This document shows, piece by piece, positions 1-11,702 of a stretch of DNA of 64,000 nucleotides. The notes beneath the pieces are model-generated. The model had not been told where the DNA came from. It saw nothing but the letters and a program-made list of their open reading frames with translations, and made no database searches. Each line of letters opens with the position of its first letter. Positions within the stretch are counted from its first letter, which is position 1. A program made the translations under genes and the position numbers. The stretch comes from Micromonospora marina (GTDB lineage Bacteria; Actinomycetota; Actinomycetes; Mycobacteriales; Micromonosporaceae): NCBI RefSeq assembly GCF_900091565.1, contig NZ_FMCV01000001.1, positions 1 to 64,000 on the forward strand, written 5' to 3'.

Positions 1-97
1 GACGCCCGTACCGACGGGGGTCGGCGCGGGTGCGCTCAAGAAAGTCTTCGAGGGGATCCGGCCGCACGCGGGGCAGGGGGTGCCACATCGCGGCGCC

Positions 98-225
98 GGA
101 AGCATGTCCAACGACCCGCCACCCGGCATCATTCCCGGGCCGGCTCGCGCCACGGTAGGGGCGGCGCGGTTCACGTCGTCGGAACCGTGTTCAACGACCA
201 GCCGACCGGGATGATTCCCGGGGCC
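98..225. repeat. Degenerate direct repeat, two copies of about 44 bp
   Basis: Copy 1 is at 98-141 and copy 2 at 181-225. Both begin with GGAA, share CAACGACC at the centre and end in ATTCCCGGG followed by GCC within a few bases. The copies match at most positions, with scattered substitutions and one small indel, and their starts are 83 bases apart. No gene overlaps them convincingly. Origin unknown. Confidence 0.45.
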
Positions 226-605
226 TCCCGGATGCCGCCCGCTTGGGGGCGCCGCGGGTGCTCGGTCGTTCACCCGGTTACAACGCCACCCACCCGCCAG
301 CGATTCCACCCCCCGGGGTGCCGCCCACCACCCCGAACCCGACACCCGCGCCCACAAGCCCTTACACCCGACCCCCGACCGGCCCCCGGGTTGCGGCAGT
401 TCCCGGCGCCGACGAGGACACAAGCCTTTGATCACCTGCCAGAGGGGCCCTCCCGGGCACCCCTCAAGGCGTCGATCATGAGGTTGACGGCGACAAAACG
501 GACACCAAACACCGCCATGCGGGGCACCCAATTGCAAGATCGCGCGTCACCGGCGGGATCATGGACGGTTCCCGGTCGGGGCTGACGAGGACCTCGGGAA
601 GTCCG

Positions 606-675
606 CGATCTTGGAGTTGTGGTGCCTCGCGGACGCCGCGAACCCGGCATCGTGGGCGCCACAACTCCAAGATCG
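606..675. repeat. Inverted repeat with 21-bp arms, possible hairpin
   Basis: The left arm at 606-626 begins CGATCTTGGAGTTGTGG and the right arm at 655-675 is its reverse complement with one mismatch. The spacer is 28 bases. It lies 55 bases beyond the end of the DUF2550 gene, so it could stop transcription arriving on the minus strand, but there is no T-tract. It could equally be a mobile palindromic element. Confidence 0.6.
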
Positions 676-729
676 GCACGAGCAGGGGCTCTCGCGACCG
701 ACGGGTAGGGCGGGAGTGCGGGGCGCGAC

Positions 730-1185
730 TCAGGCGGCGGGCCAGTCCTGGGGCGCCAGACGCGGCGAGACCGCCCCCGGAGGGGCGGCCTCGAGCCAGG
801 ACAGGAATCCGGTGACCGTGGATCGCGCCATGGCGATCTCGATCGGCGCGTGGTGGCTGGTACAGCGAAGGATGACCCACTCGGCCGGCATGGACATGCG
901 CTCCTGGCCCTCGGGCAGCCGGCGACGCTCGACCGCCAGCCCCTTGCGCGAGAGGATTCGCTTGGGGCGCAGCGCGAAGCTGAACATGCGATACCAGCGG
1001 AGCTCGTCGCCGACGAAGCGACCGAACCCGGGTGACCAGCCGCGACCGTCGAGGATCGTGTTGACCCGGACGCTCAGCCGGATGATGCCACCGCTACGCG
1101 TGAACAGGGCCCGCCGGATGAAGAGGATCAGAATGGCGACGACGACTACCGCGACGCCGATTCCGAACCCTTCGACGATCTCCAT
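730..1185 (-). CDS. DUF2550 family membrane-anchored protein
   Basis: This 151-residue protein has one hydrophobic N-terminal segment (about residues 6-25) followed by a basic cytosolic domain. The position directly after atpC (12-base gap) and the overall shape match the DUF2550 family that follows atpC in Mycobacterium and Streptomyces. The function of the family is not known. The ATG at 1185 has a weak GGAG close upstream. It is probably co-transcribed with atpC from the promoter proposed at 1511-1540. The inverted repeat at 606-675 follows its end. Confidence 0.8.
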   Translation of the reverse strand: MEIVEGFGIGVAVVVVAILILFIRRALFTRSGGIIRLSVRVNTILDGRGWSPGFGRFVGDELRWYRMFSFALRPKRILSRKGLAVERRRLPEGQERMSMPAEWVILRCTSHHAPIEIAMARSTVTGFLSWLEAAPPGAVSPRLAPQDWPAA

Positions 1186-1197
1186 CGGCGGGTCGGC

Positions 1198-1476
1198 TCA
1201 GCGGGCCGGGGTGGCGGGGGTTGCGCTCTCGGCGAGCACCGTGACGCCCTCGGCGGTCACCGACAGGAAGCCGCCGGGTACGTCGAATGCGACCTGCTGG
1301 CCACCGGCCTGCTTGATGCGTACCTGGCTGGGCTCCGCGAGCTGGCCGAGCAGCGGTGCGTGCCCCGGCAGCACACCGAGCTCACCCTCGGTCGTCCGCG
1401 CGACGACCATCTCGGCCTCGCCGGTCCAGACCTTCTCCTCGACGGCTACGAGCTCGACGTGAAGCTGCTGTGCCAC
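1198..1476 (-). CDS. atpC: ATP synthase F1 subunit epsilon
   Basis: This 92-residue protein is the epsilon subunit, the rotor stalk component that couples c-ring rotation to catalysis and can inhibit ATP hydrolysis. The N-terminal beta-sandwich is recognisable (VELVAVEEKVW near the start, then GELGVLPGHAPLL and VPGGFLSV). It is short, as in other actinobacteria, because the C-terminal helical hairpin is reduced. The start is the GTG at 1476, preceded by AAGGAG with good spacing; an upstream in-frame start would lack a site. It is separated from atpD by an LCP gene, which is unusual, and seems to have its own promoter at 1511-1540. Confidence 0.93.
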   Translation of the reverse strand: MAQQLHVELVAVEEKVWTGEAEMVVARTTEGELGVLPGHAPLLGQLAEPSQVRIKQAGGQQVAFDVPGGFLSVTAEGVTVLAESATPATPAR

Positions 1477-1510
1477 GCTGTCTCCTTGCTGCGGCGGCGG
1501 GGTTGCCGAA

Positions 1511-1540
1511 AGTCTAGTCGCGGCCCCGCGGCCCACCCAA
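1511..1540 (-). promoter_or_regulatory. Candidate promoter for atpC and the DUF2550 gene
   Basis: On the minus strand TTGGGT (1535-1540) and TAGACT (1511-1516) are separated by 18 bases, a good SigA-like arrangement. The start point would lie near 1504, giving a leader of about 28 bases that holds the AAGGAG site of atpC. It falls in the 110-base gap between the LCP gene and atpC. Confidence 0.5.
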
Positions 1541-1586
1541 CGCGGGTGGTGAGAGCCGGGCCACCACGGCCCCGCACCCGCTCAGG

Positions 1587-2732
1587 CTACTTGGCCTTCT
1601 GGATGAAGTCGGGGTGCTCCAGCAGGAAGGCGTCGAGCTGTTCGGCATGCAGCGCGGTGAAGAAGTCCTCGGCCGGTTCGAGCAGTTGCTCGCCCCGGTA
1701 GTTGCTGCCGGTGCCGATCCCCCCACCCGGTAGCTTGATCGTCTCGATCGCGTCGGGACGGATGTCCTTCAGCGCCAGCCCGAAGTCCACCACGCTGTTG
1801 CCGCGCCCGTTGAAGACCAGCGACTTGCCGGCCGCGCGCAGGACCCGATCCAGCTTGACCGGGTTGGTCACCACGTCGGCGCTGAACGCCTGGCTCGCCA
1901 TCGCCTTGACGAACTGCTGCTGGTGCCGCTGCCGGCCGTAGTCGCCGTCCGGCACGCCGTTCTTCGGGTAGCGCTGCCGGACGTAGTCGAGTGCCTGCCA
2001 GCCCTCGAGGTGGGCGTTGCCCTTCTCGTACACCGCCTGGGGCCCGAGATAACCGCCGCCACCGGGCCTGAGCTGGCGGGGCGTGCCGTCCGGCTGGAGG
2101 TGTTCGGACCGCACCTCGCGCTCGATGTACATGTCGACGCCGCCCATGGCGTCGACGATCTTCTTGAAGCCGCTGAAGTTGATGATCGCGCCGGCGTCGA
2201 AGCGCTCGATGCCGGTGACCTCCTGCACGGTCATGGCGAGCAGCTCGAAGCCCTGTGCGGTGCTGGGGTTCTGCCCCGGGACGTTGCTGCCGTGCGCCAT
2301 GGCCGCGTTGAGCCGGTCGTTGGCACCCGGGTAGTCGGCCTTGGGGAAGGCCGGGATGTCCACCCGCAGGTCGCGCGGGAGCGAGAAGAGATAGCCCCGG
2401 TCCATGCTGGCGGGCACGTGCAGCACCATGATCGAGTCGGCCAGTGGCCGGGCCGTCGACGTACGCGGGTCCACGCCGACCAGCAGGATGTTGAGCGGGC
2501 CCTTGATGTCGCTCTTCTTCTCGTTGGCGCCGGCGGCCTGGTCACCGAAGAGGTCCGCCTTGCCGATCGACCCCTCGTAACGGGCGACCAGGACGCGGGA
2601 GCCGACCAGCACGGAACCGCTGAGCACCACCATGACGATGCCCAGGATCGTGCAGACCCGGGCCCACCGGGGCACGCCGCGCCAGATGGACCGCTTTCCG
2701 CGATCCGCGCCGCCCTTACCGCCCACGAGCAT
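1587..2732 (-). CDS. LCP (LytR-CpsA-Psr) family cell-wall glycopolymer ligase
   Basis: This protein has the LCP domain that transfers lipid-linked anionic glycopolymers onto peptidoglycan outside the membrane. A short basic cytosolic N-terminus precedes one transmembrane helix. Family signatures follow in order: DSIMVLHV, SLPRDLRVDIP, NDRLNAAM, a central IINFSGFKKIVDAMGGVD block, and DYVRQRYPKNGVPDGDYGR with its conserved Asp and Arg residues. I chose the ATG at 2732 (381 residues); an upstream GTG at 2867 would add 45 unlikely residues. The gene sits between atpD and atpC, where actinobacteria normally have none. The atpD hairpin lies between it and atpD, so it should have its own promoter, though I cannot place one. 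Confidence 0.88.
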   Translation of the reverse strand: MLVGGKGGADRGKRSIWRGVPRWARVCTILGIVMVVLSGSVLVGSRVLVARYEGSIGKADLFGDQAAGANEKKSDIKGPLNILLVGVDPRTSTARPLADSIMVLHVPASMDRGYLFSLPRDLRVDIPAFPKADYPGANDRLNAAMAHGSNVPGQNPSTAQGFELLAMTVQEVTGIERFDAGAIINFSGFKKIVDAMGGVDMYIEREVRSEHLQPDGTPRQLRPGGGGYLGPQAVYEKGNAHLEGWQALDYVRQRYPKNGVPDGDYGRQRHQQQFVKAMASQAFSADVVTNPVKLDRVLRAAGKSLVFNGRGNSVVDFGLALKDIRPDAIETIKLPGGGIGTGSNYRGEQLLEPAEDFFTALHAEQLDAFLLEHPDFIQKAK

Positions 2733-2896
2733 CTCCAATCGTCGCGCCCACGGTAGGGATACGGGCGCGGGGTCCGTCTGGTTGCAGAGATCAACGGCCG
2801 GGATGTGAAGTCGTGTCACGAACGGTACCGCGGGATCCGGCGACCCGCTTGCCGGCGAACCGGGCATCTGATAGTGCAGTGCCCCGGACAGGCGAA

Positions 2897-2924
2897 GGCC
2901 GCCCCGGCTTTCGCCGGGACGGCC
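2897..2924 (-). terminator. Strong hairpin terminator after atpD
   Basis: A 12-bp stem (GGCCGTCCCGGC paired with GCCGGGGCGGCC, one G-U pair) closes a GAAA loop of the GNRA type. It lies 23 bases after the atpD stop. It should end the main atp transcript before the LCP gene and atpC. Confidence 0.75.
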
Positions 2925-2946
2925 CCCCGTGTGTGTGAGCGGGCTC

Positions 2947-5321
<2,375 letters not shown>

Positions 5322-5325
5322 CGGA

Positions 5326-6975
5326 TCAGCTCTCGTCCGGGCGGTCGGCGCCGTCGCGCAGGCGGGTCACCGTCTCGCGGGACTGCTCACCCTCCAGCGG
5401 CTTGGCCGGCGCCTCGTTGATCCGGACCTCGTCCTCCTTGCCCAGGAAGAGGTGCTTGAACTCGCCGATCGCCGAGTCGAGCGAGGCGATGATGTCGTCG
5501 CCCCACTTGTTGTCCGCGATCGCGGCGAGGATGCCCTCGTGCTTGTGCCGGAGGTACTGGAGGAACTCCGACTCGAAACGGCGGACCTCGCCGACCGGGA
5601 CGTCGTCCAGCTTGCCCTCGGTGCCGGCCCAGACGGAGACGACCTGCTCCTGCACCGGGTACGGCGAGTAGTTCGGCTGCTTGAGCAGCTCGACCAGGCG
5701 GGAACCGCGGTCCAGCTGGGCCCGGGAGGCCCGGTCCAGGTCGGAGGCGAAGGCGGCGAACGCCTCCAGCTCGCGGTACTGGGCCAGGTTGAGCCGCAGC
5801 GAGCCGGCGACCTTCTTCATCGGCTTCACCTGGGCGGCGCCACCGACTCGGGAGACCGAGGTGCCGACGTTGATGGCCGGCCGCACGCCCTGGTTGAACA
5901 GGTCGGTCTCGAGGAAGATCTGGCCGTCGGTGATGGAGATGACGTTGGTCGGGATGAACGCCGAGATGTCGTTCGCCTTGGTCTCGATGATCGGCAGACC
6001 GGTCATCGAGCCGCCACCCAGCTCGTCGGAGAGCTTCGCGCAGCGCTCCAGCAGACGCGAGTGCAGGTAGAAGACGTCACCCGGGTAGGCCTCACGGCCC
6101 GGCGGGCGGCGCAGCAGCAGCGACACGGCGCGGTACGCCTCGGCCTGCTTGCTCAGGTCGTCGAAGACGATCAGGACGTGCTTGCCGCCGTACATCCAGT
6201 GCTGCCCGATGGACGAGCCGGTGTAGGGCGCCAGGTACTTGAAGCCGGCCGGGTCGGAGGCCGGGGAGGCGACGATGGTGGTGTACTCCATCGCGCCCGC
6301 CTCCTCCAGCGTCCCCTTGATGGAGGCGATGGTGGAGGCCTTCTGGCCGATGGCGACGTAGATGCAGCGGACCTGCTTCTTCGGGTCGCCGGAGCGCCAG
6401 TTCTCGCGCTGGTTGAGGATCGTGTCCAGAGCGACGGTGGTCTTGCCGGTCTTGCGGTCACCGATGATCAGCTGGCGCTGGCCGCGGCCGATCGGGGTCA
6501 TCGCGTCGACGGCCTTGATGCCGGTCTGCAGCGGCTCGTCGACCGACTTGCGGGACATCACGTTCGGAGCCTGGAGCTCCAGCTCGCGGAAGCCCTCGTT
6601 GGCGATGTCGCCCAGGCCGTCGATCGGCTCGCCGAGCGCGTTGACCACGCGGCCGAGGAACGCGTCGCCGACCGGCACCGAGAGCACCCGGCCGGTGCGC
6701 TTGACGCGCTGCCCCTCTTCGATCCCGCCGAAGTCACCGAGGACGACGACACCGATCTCCCGGACGTCGAGGTTCAGCGCCACGCCGAGCGTGCCGTCCT
6801 CGAACTCCAGGAGTTCGTTGGTCATGGTCGAGGGGAGACCCTCGACGTGGGCGATGCCGTCACCGGCGTCGGCGACGGTGCCGACCTCCTCGCGGGAGAC
6901 GTCGGCCGTGTAGGAGGAGACGTAGCGCTCCAGGGCGCCGCGGATCTCCTCCGTCGAGATGGTCAGCTCGGCCAT
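5326..6975 (-). CDS. atpA: ATP synthase F1 subunit alpha
   Basis: This is the alpha subunit (549 residues), the regulatory nucleotide-binding partner of beta in the F1 hexamer. The P-loop [13 protein letters not shown] and the signature [17 protein letters not shown] are present. The C-terminus extends by about 30 charged residues, as in other actinobacteria where this tail has been linked to limiting ATP hydrolysis. AAGGA lies 8 bases before the ATG. Confidence 0.97.
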   Translation of the reverse strand: MAELTISTEEIRGALERYVSSYTADVSREEVGTVADAGDGIAHVEGLPSTMTNELLEFEDGTLGVALNLDVREIGVVVLGDFGGIEEGQRVKRTGRVLSVPVGDAFLGRVVNALGEPIDGLGDIANEGFRELELQAPNVMSRKSVDEPLQTGIKAVDAMTPIGRGQRQLIIGDRKTGKTTVALDTILNQRENWRSGDPKKQVRCIYVAIGQKASTIASIKGTLEEAGAMEYTTIVASPASDPAGFKYLAPYTGSSIGQHWMYGGKHVLIVFDDLSKQAEAYRAVSLLLRRPPGREAYPGDVFYLHSRLLERCAKLSDELGGGSMTGLPIIETKANDISAFIPTNVISITDGQIFLETDLFNQGVRPAINVGTSVSRVGGAAQVKPMKKVAGSLRLNLAQYRELEAFAAFASDLDRASRAQLDRGSRLVELLKQPNYSPYPVQEQVVSVWAGTEGKLDDVPVGEVRRFESEFLQYLRHKHEGILAAIADNKWGDDIIASLDSAIGEFKHLFLGKEDEVRINEAPAKPLEGEQSRETVTRLRDGADRPDES

Positions 6976-7047
6976 CCTCTGCTTCCTTAAGTATCTCAGG
7001 GCCCGGGATACCTGGTACCGACCGGTCCGATGGCGACGAATCAGGGC

Positions 7048-7869
7048 TCAGCGCTTGGCGAGCGCGTTGCGGGTCTCGTTGAGGCGGCGCAGGACGGTCC
7101 CGTCGTACAGGTCGGATCCGACTCGTACGCGCACTCCGCCGAGCACGTCGGGGTCGACCGTCTGCTTGACGGACACCTCCCGACCGTACATCTGGGAGAG
7201 GCGGACACCGAGGCGTCGCTCCTCCTCCTCGGTCAGCGGGGCCGCCACGGTCACGTACGCGACCTGACGGTCCCGCCGGTCGGCGGCCAGCTCGACCAGC
7301 CGGGTGAGCGCACCGGTGAAGGAGCGTCCCCCGAAACCGGCGAGCGCGGTCTCGACGAGGCGGATGGTGACCGGCTGGGCCTTGCCGGCGAGCAGCTGCT
7401 GGGCCAGTTCGGCCCGCCGCTGCACCGGGGCCATCGGGTCGGAGAGCGTGTTGGACAGCTCGGCGGAGCCGGAGACGACCTGCCCGAAGCGGAACAGCTC
7501 GTCCTCGACCTCGCCCAGGTCACCGGCCAGGTCGGCGCTGGCGAGCAGCGCCTCCACGCCGAGGCGCTCGACGCCGTCGAGCAGCTCGGACGGAACCGAC
7601 CAACGGCCGGACACCATCGACGTGAGCAGGTCGAGCGCTTCCGCGCCGATCCGCCCGCCCAGCATGTCGCCGAGCAGGCCGGCACGATCGGCACCGGCCC
7701 GGGCCGGGTCGGAGAGCGCCCGGCGCAGCCGCGGCTCGCGCCGCAGCAGGGCGGCGACGGAGAGGATGTCGTCGGCGGTGGAGGCCACCGCCGACGGCTC
7801 CGCGCCGCGGACGTACGCGTCGAGGCGCTCGGCCCCGGCCCGGTACGACTCCCGGCTGGCGGCCTGCAT
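7048..7869 (-). CDS. atpH: ATP synthase F1 subunit delta
   Basis: The delta subunit (273 residues) joins F1 to the peripheral stalk. The C-terminal half carries the family signature (VAAPLTEEEERRLGVRLS, then VDPDVLGGVRVRVG). It is about 90 residues longer than the E. coli protein, with an N-terminal extension found in actinobacteria. It overlaps the atpF stop by one base (TGATG), so translation is coupled. A 72-base gap separates it from atpA. Confidence 0.95.
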   Translation of the reverse strand: MQAASRESYRAGAERLDAYVRGAEPSAVASTADDILSVAALLRREPRLRRALSDPARAGADRAGLLGDMLGGRIGAEALDLLTSMVSGRWSVPSELLDGVERLGVEALLASADLAGDLGEVEDELFRFGQVVSGSAELSNTLSDPMAPVQRRAELAQQLLAGKAQPVTIRLVETALAGFGGRSFTGALTRLVELAADRRDRQVAYVTVAAPLTEEEERRLGVRLSQMYGREVSVKQTVDPDVLGGVRVRVGSDLYDGTVLRRLNETRNALAKR

Positions 7870-8396
7870 CAGCGGGCCCCCGTGCTCTCGAGATCGCTCA
7901 GGAACCGGTCGACGGTGCCCTTGCGACGCGCCTCGTCGGCGAGCGACTCACCGACGATCTTGCTGGCCAGGTCCACCGCGATGGTTCCCACCTCGGTGCG
8001 CAGCTCGCGCACGATGGTGGCCCGCTCGGCGGCGAGCTGCTCCTTGCCGGCGGCGATGATCCGGTCGGACTCCTCGCGCGCCTTGGCGAGGATGTCCTGG
8101 CGGATGCCGTCGGCGTCGGCCCGCGCGTCGTCGCGGATCTTGGCGGCGTCGGTACGCGCCTCCGCGAGCTGGGCCCGGTACTGCTCGAGCAGCTGGTTCG
8201 CCTCGGCCTGGGCCGCCTCGGCGCGCTTGATGCCACCCTCGATCGCGTCGACCCGCGCCTGGTACATCGCCTCCATGCGGGGCATGACGAACTTCAGCAG
8301 GACGAAGACGAGCAGGGCGAAGGAGATCGTTCCGACGACCATCTCCTGCCAGATGGGCAGGATCGGATTGTGCGCGCCTTCGGCGGCGAGATACAT
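7869..8396 (-). CDS. atpF: ATP synthase Fo subunit b
   Basis: Subunit b (175 residues) forms the peripheral stalk. One transmembrane helix (about residues 20-40, VGTISFALLVFVLLKFVMP) is followed by a long charged coiled coil rich in Ala, Glu and Arg. The ATG at 8396 has GGAGGT upstream. It overlaps atpH by one base. Confidence 0.95.
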   Translation of the reverse strand: MYLAAEGAHNPILPIWQEMVVGTISFALLVFVLLKFVMPRMEAMYQARVDAIEGGIKRAEAAQAEANQLLEQYRAQLAEARTDAAKIRDDARADADGIRQDILAKAREESDRIIAAGKEQLAAERATIVRELRTEVGTIAVDLASKIVGESLADEARRKGTVDRFLSDLESTGAR

Positions 8397-8425
8397 GTCA
8401 GACCTCCGGATCGGGAGAGCTCGCG

Positions 8426-8683
<258 letters not shown>

Positions 8684-8743
8684 TCACGTGTACGCGGTCG
8701 GTACCAGATGCTTGGCCGGGCCGGTTGCCCGCCGAGCCGGATC

Positions 8744-9523
8744 TCAGTGCTCGTCGGCCAGCGACGTGCCGATGTAGTTGGCGCTCAGCGTGACGAAGAC
8801 GTATGCCTGCAGCACCGCCACCAGTGCCTCGAAGAAGGCCATCACGATCGCCATCGCGAAGGAGAAGACCGAGGTGACCTGGACGAAGATGCTGCTCGAC
8901 CCGAGCATCACGAAGCCGCCGACGGTGAAGACCAGCAGGAGCAGGTGGCCGGCGAACATGTTGGCGAAGAGCCGCAGTGCCAGGGTGACCGGCCGGACGA
9001 CGAAGTTCTGCAGGAACTCGATCGGAATCAGCAGGAAGTGCATCGGCCACGGCACGCCGGGCAGGATGAGGCTCTGCTTGAGGTACTTGCCGAGGCCGTG
9101 CTTGCGGACGCCGACGTAGTTGTACATGACGTACGAGATGGCGGCGAGCACGATCGGGAACGCGATGTGCGAGTTCGGCGAGATCTGCAGGCCGGGCACG
9201 ATGCTGAAGATGTTGGTCAGCAGGATGAAGCTGAACAGCACAGTGAGGTAGGGCGCGAAGCGGATGCCCGCGTTGCCCATCTGCTCCCGGGCGATGTTGT
9301 CCCGGACCAGCCCGTAGACCGCCTCGGCCGCCCACTGGCCCTTGCCCGGCACCAGCTTCGGCTTCCGGTACGCGGCCACGAAGAAGATGATCAGCAGCGC
9401 GACGGCGATCCAGATCATGATGCTGAACTTGGTGACCCAGGGGCCGGCCACGTTCGGCGGGTAGAAATCCCCGACGCTGGGGGGCCAGGGAAGGTCCTGG
9501 GCGACGACCAGCTGTCCGCTCAC
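8744..9523 (-). CDS. atpB: ATP synthase Fo subunit a
   Basis: Subunit a (259 residues) forms the proton half-channels against the c-ring. The essential Arg lies in RPVTLALRLFANMFAGH. Five to six hydrophobic helices are visible. I chose the GTG at 9523 because GGAGGA lies 7 bases upstream; a TTG at 9544 is possible but has no site. It is the first structural Fo gene after the small atpZ-like gene. Confidence 0.95.
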   Translation of the reverse strand: MSGQLVVAQDLPWPPSVGDFYPPNVAGPWVTKFSIMIWIAVALLIIFFVAAYRKPKLVPGKGQWAAEAVYGLVRDNIAREQMGNAGIRFAPYLTVLFSFILLTNIFSIVPGLQISPNSHIAFPIVLAAISYVMYNYVGVRKHGLGKYLKQSLILPGVPWPMHFLLIPIEFLQNFVVRPVTLALRLFANMFAGHLLLLVFTVGGFVMLGSSSIFVQVTSVFSFAMAIVMAFFEALVAVLQAYVFVTLSANYIGTSLADEH

Positions 9524-9565
9524 CGTGTCATCCTCCGCACTCAACAGACCCGCGCGTGCCGGAAC

Positions 9566-9787
9566 TCAGGCACTGAGCCTCTTCATGATCAGGTAGATCG
9601 CCCCGGCCGCGCCGAGCATCATGCCGACGGCGACCCCGATGCCGGCCGGCAGACCGAGGAACCGCTCCGCCAACCAGCCGAGGCCACCCCACACCAGAAT
9701 GCCGGCGAGAAGGTAACCCACGACGGCGCCCGCCACGCCGTCCGACGAGTGCTCGTCGGACTTGTGGGAGTGGGGGTCATCGGCCAT
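9566..9787 (-). CDS. AtpZ/AtpI-like small membrane protein
   Basis: This 73-residue protein has a hydrophilic His/Ser/Asp-rich N-terminus and two transmembrane helices (AGAVVGYLLAGILVWGGLG and a second ending in AIYLIMKRLSA). Position and topology match the AtpZ-type partner of AtpI, thought to help Fo assembly or to carry Mg2+. There is no ribosome binding site; a TATTGT hexamer lies 10 bases before the ATG. It leads the Fo/F1 gene cluster. Confidence 0.75.
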   Translation of the reverse strand: MADDPHSHKSDEHSSDGVAGAVVGYLLAGILVWGGLGWLAERFLGLPAGIGVAVGMMLGAAGAIYLIMKRLSA

Positions 9788-9849
9788 GACGTGGCGAACA
9801 ATATCAGCAGGGGCGCGCGGGGATGTGCGGCACCCCCCACACTGCGGAC

Positions 9850-9879
9850 AGCGTGCGGGCCGTGCTGCGGGCGCGTCAA
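9850..9879 (-). promoter_or_regulatory. Candidate main promoter of the atp operon
   Basis: On the minus strand TTGACG (9874-9879) and CACGCT (9850-9855) are 18 bases apart. It lies in the 159-base gap between atpI and the atpZ-like gene and would give a leader of about 55 bases. Confidence 0.4.
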
Positions 9880-9946
9880 CCTCGCGCCACGTTACTCCTG
9901 TCGCGCCCGTCAGGGCACCCGCCGGACCGGACACGATTCGGCGACG

Positions 9947-10384
9947 TCACTCGATGTCGTCGCGACGCGTGAAGGTGGGCAGCGGAGACCTCATCGCCCA
10001 GGTCAGGTGGGCGCCGGTCCACACCACGACGGCCGCGATGATGGCCACGCCCATGGCCGGCAGACCGGGCCAGCCGGTGGCCGCCACGGCGGCCATCACC
10101 ACGCCCAGAATCACGATCTTGGTGGCGTAGGTGACCAGCCCGACCGACATGATCATCCGGGGGTGGACGGCGTCCGCCCAGGCCACCGAGAGGCTGGAGA
10201 TCAGGTAGCTGACGATCACCAGCGCCACGCCGGCCGCGAACCCGGCCGCACCGGTCGGCCCGCGCAGCAGCGCCGCCACCGGCACCCCCACCACCGCGAG
10301 CGCCGCGCACGCCAGCAGCGGCAGCCGCAGGTGGGTCAGCCGGGCCCGGATCGCCCCAAGCTCGCCCGCCCGTGGCGCGGTCAT
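9947..10384 (-). CDS. atpI: ATP synthase protein I (AtpI-like)
   Basis: This 145-residue protein has four predicted transmembrane helices and a basic cytosolic N-terminus. Position upstream of atpB and topology match actinobacterial AtpI, which assists c-ring assembly and is not part of the finished enzyme. The sequence family is poorly conserved, so the call leans on context. Its ATG overlaps the glyA stop (ATGA), so it is translated with glyA. Confidence 0.75.
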   Translation of the reverse strand: MTAPRAGELGAIRARLTHLRLPLLACAALAVVGVPVAALLRGPTGAAGFAAGVALVIVSYLISSLSVAWADAVHPRMIMSVGLVTYATKIVILGVVMAAVAATGWPGLPAMGVAIIAAVVVWTGAHLTWAMRSPLPTFTRRDDIE

Positions 10385-11667
10385 CGGGGGTACGCCGGGA
10401 AGGCGGCGGCCAGCTCGGCGACCTCACGGGCAACTGCGGCCAGCGTGTCGACGCCACCGGGGGCGCCCGGATCGGTGCGTACCGCGCGCGCGATCAGCCC
10501 CGCGATCCGGCCCATCTCCCCCTCACGCATGCCCTGGGTGGTCACGCTCGGCGTGCCCACCCGGATGCCGGAGGCGACCAGTGGCGGCTGCGGGTCGTAC
10601 GGGATGGCGTTCTTGTTCAGGGTGATGCCGGCGGCCTCGCAGCGGGCCTCGGCCTCAGCGCCGGTCACGCCCGCCTCCCGCAGGTCCAGCAGCGCCAGAT
10701 GGGTGTCGGTGCCGCCGGAGACCGGCCGCAGGCCGTCGGCGGCCAGGCCGTCGGCGAGCGCGCGGGCGTTCGCGACCACCTGGGCGGCGTACGTGCGGAA
10801 CTCCGGCTGCGCGGCCTCGCGCAGCGCGACCGCCTTGGCCGCGACGGCGTGCATCAGCGGGCCGCCCTGGGTGAACGGGAAGACCGCCTTGTCGATCCGG
10901 GCCGCCAGCGGCTCCCGGCAGAGGATCATGCCGCCGCGCGGACCGCGCAGCACCTTGTGGGTGGTCGCGGTGACCACGTCGGCGTACGGCACCGGGGACG
11001 GGATCGCACCGCCGGCCACCAGGCCGACGAAGTGGGCGGCGTCCACCATCAGGTACGCGCCGACCTCGTCGGCGATCTCCCGGAACCGGGCGAAGTCGAT
11101 GAGCCTGGAGTACGCGGTCGCGCCACAGATGACCAGCTTGGGCCGGTGCGCCCGGGCCAGGTCGCGCACCTCGTCGTAGTCGATCGTCTCGGTGTCCGGC
11201 CGGACCGTGTAGCCGACCGGGTGGAACCACTTGCCGGAGAAGTTCACCCGGCTGCCGTGGGTCAGGTGCCCGCCGTGCGGCAGGTCCATGGCCAGCACCG
11301 TGTCGCCCGGCTGCACCAGGGCCGCGTACGCGGCCAGGTTGGCGCTCGCCCCGGAGTGCGGCTGGACGTTCGCGTGCTCGGCGCCGAACAGATCCTTCGC
11401 CCGGGTAACGGCCAGCATCTCGGCCCGGTCCACCTCGGCGCAGCCGCCGTAGTAGCGCCGCCCCGGGTAGCCCTCGGCGTACTTGTTGGTGAGCGTGGAG
11501 CCGAGCGCGGCCAGCACCGCCGGTGAGGTGAGGTTCTCGCTGGCGATCAGTTGCAGGCCGCCGCGCAGCCGGTCCAGCTCGCCCAGCAGCACCTCGGCGA
11601 TCTCCGGGTCGGCGGTACTGAGCTGCTGGAAGTCCGGCCCCCAGAAGGTGTCCCTCGCGTTCTCCAC
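10381..11667 (-). CDS. glyA: Serine hydroxymethyltransferase
   Basis: This PLP enzyme interconverts serine and glycine while charging tetrahydrofolate with one-carbon units. SHMT blocks are clear: [48 protein letters not shown] and the PLP lysine in [15 protein letters not shown] favour the GTG at 11667 (428 residues), preceded by a TAGACT hexamer 8 bases upstream; a GTG at 11694 would leave only 8 bases to the divergent gene. It is coupled to atpI. In Streptomyces a wecA-like gene lies between glyA and atpI; here it is missing. Confidence 0.95.
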   Translation of the reverse strand: MENARDTFWGPDFQQLSTADPEIAEVLLGELDRLRGGLQLIASENLTSPAVLAALGSTLTNKYAEGYPGRRYYGGCAEVDRAEMLAVTRAKDLFGAEHANVQPHSGASANLAAYAALVQPGDTVLAMDLPHGGHLTHGSRVNFSGKWFHPVGYTVRPDTETIDYDEVRDLARAHRPKLVICGATAYSRLIDFARFREIADEVGAYLMVDAAHFVGLVAGGAIPSPVPYADVVTATTHKVLRGPRGGMILCREPLAARIDKAVFPFTQGGPLMHAVAAKAVALREAAQPEFRTYAAQVVANARALADGLAADGLRPVSGGTDTHLALLDLREAGVTGAEAEARCEAAGITLNKNAIPYDPQPPLVASGIRVGTPSVTTQGMREGEMGRIAGLIARAVRTDPGAPGGVDTLAAVAREVAELAAAFPAYPR

Positions 11668-11675
11668 AGCGAAGG

Positions 11676-11695
11676 AGTCTACGGAGCCGCACACT
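11676..11695. promoter_or_regulatory. Back-to-back -10 elements of glyA and the divergent gene
   Basis: TAGACT on the minus strand (11676-11681) lies 8 bases before the glyA GTG. CACACT on the plus strand (11690-11695) lies 7 bases before the GTG at 11703. Both would give nearly leaderless mRNAs from a 35-base gap. Their -35 regions would overlap the opposite gene. Confidence 0.35.
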
Positions 11696-11702
11696 GGATG
11701 CC

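Larger units (their letters stand above)
1..729. other. Gene-poor, repeat-rich intergenic region at the window edge
   Basis: I see no convincing gene in these 729 bases. The open frames present are proline/arginine-rich, lack a ribosome binding site and match nothing I recognise. The region contains a degenerate direct repeat (98-141 and 181-225), a C-rich stretch around 290-400, and a long inverted repeat at 606-675. It lies downstream of the DUF2550 gene, which ends at 730 on the minus strand. It may be an array of decayed intergenic elements. Confidence 0.6.

Noticed and set aside
187..585. Pro/Arg-rich open frame near the window start
   Set aside because: No ribosome binding site, composition typical of translated non-coding GC-rich DNA, and it spans repeats.
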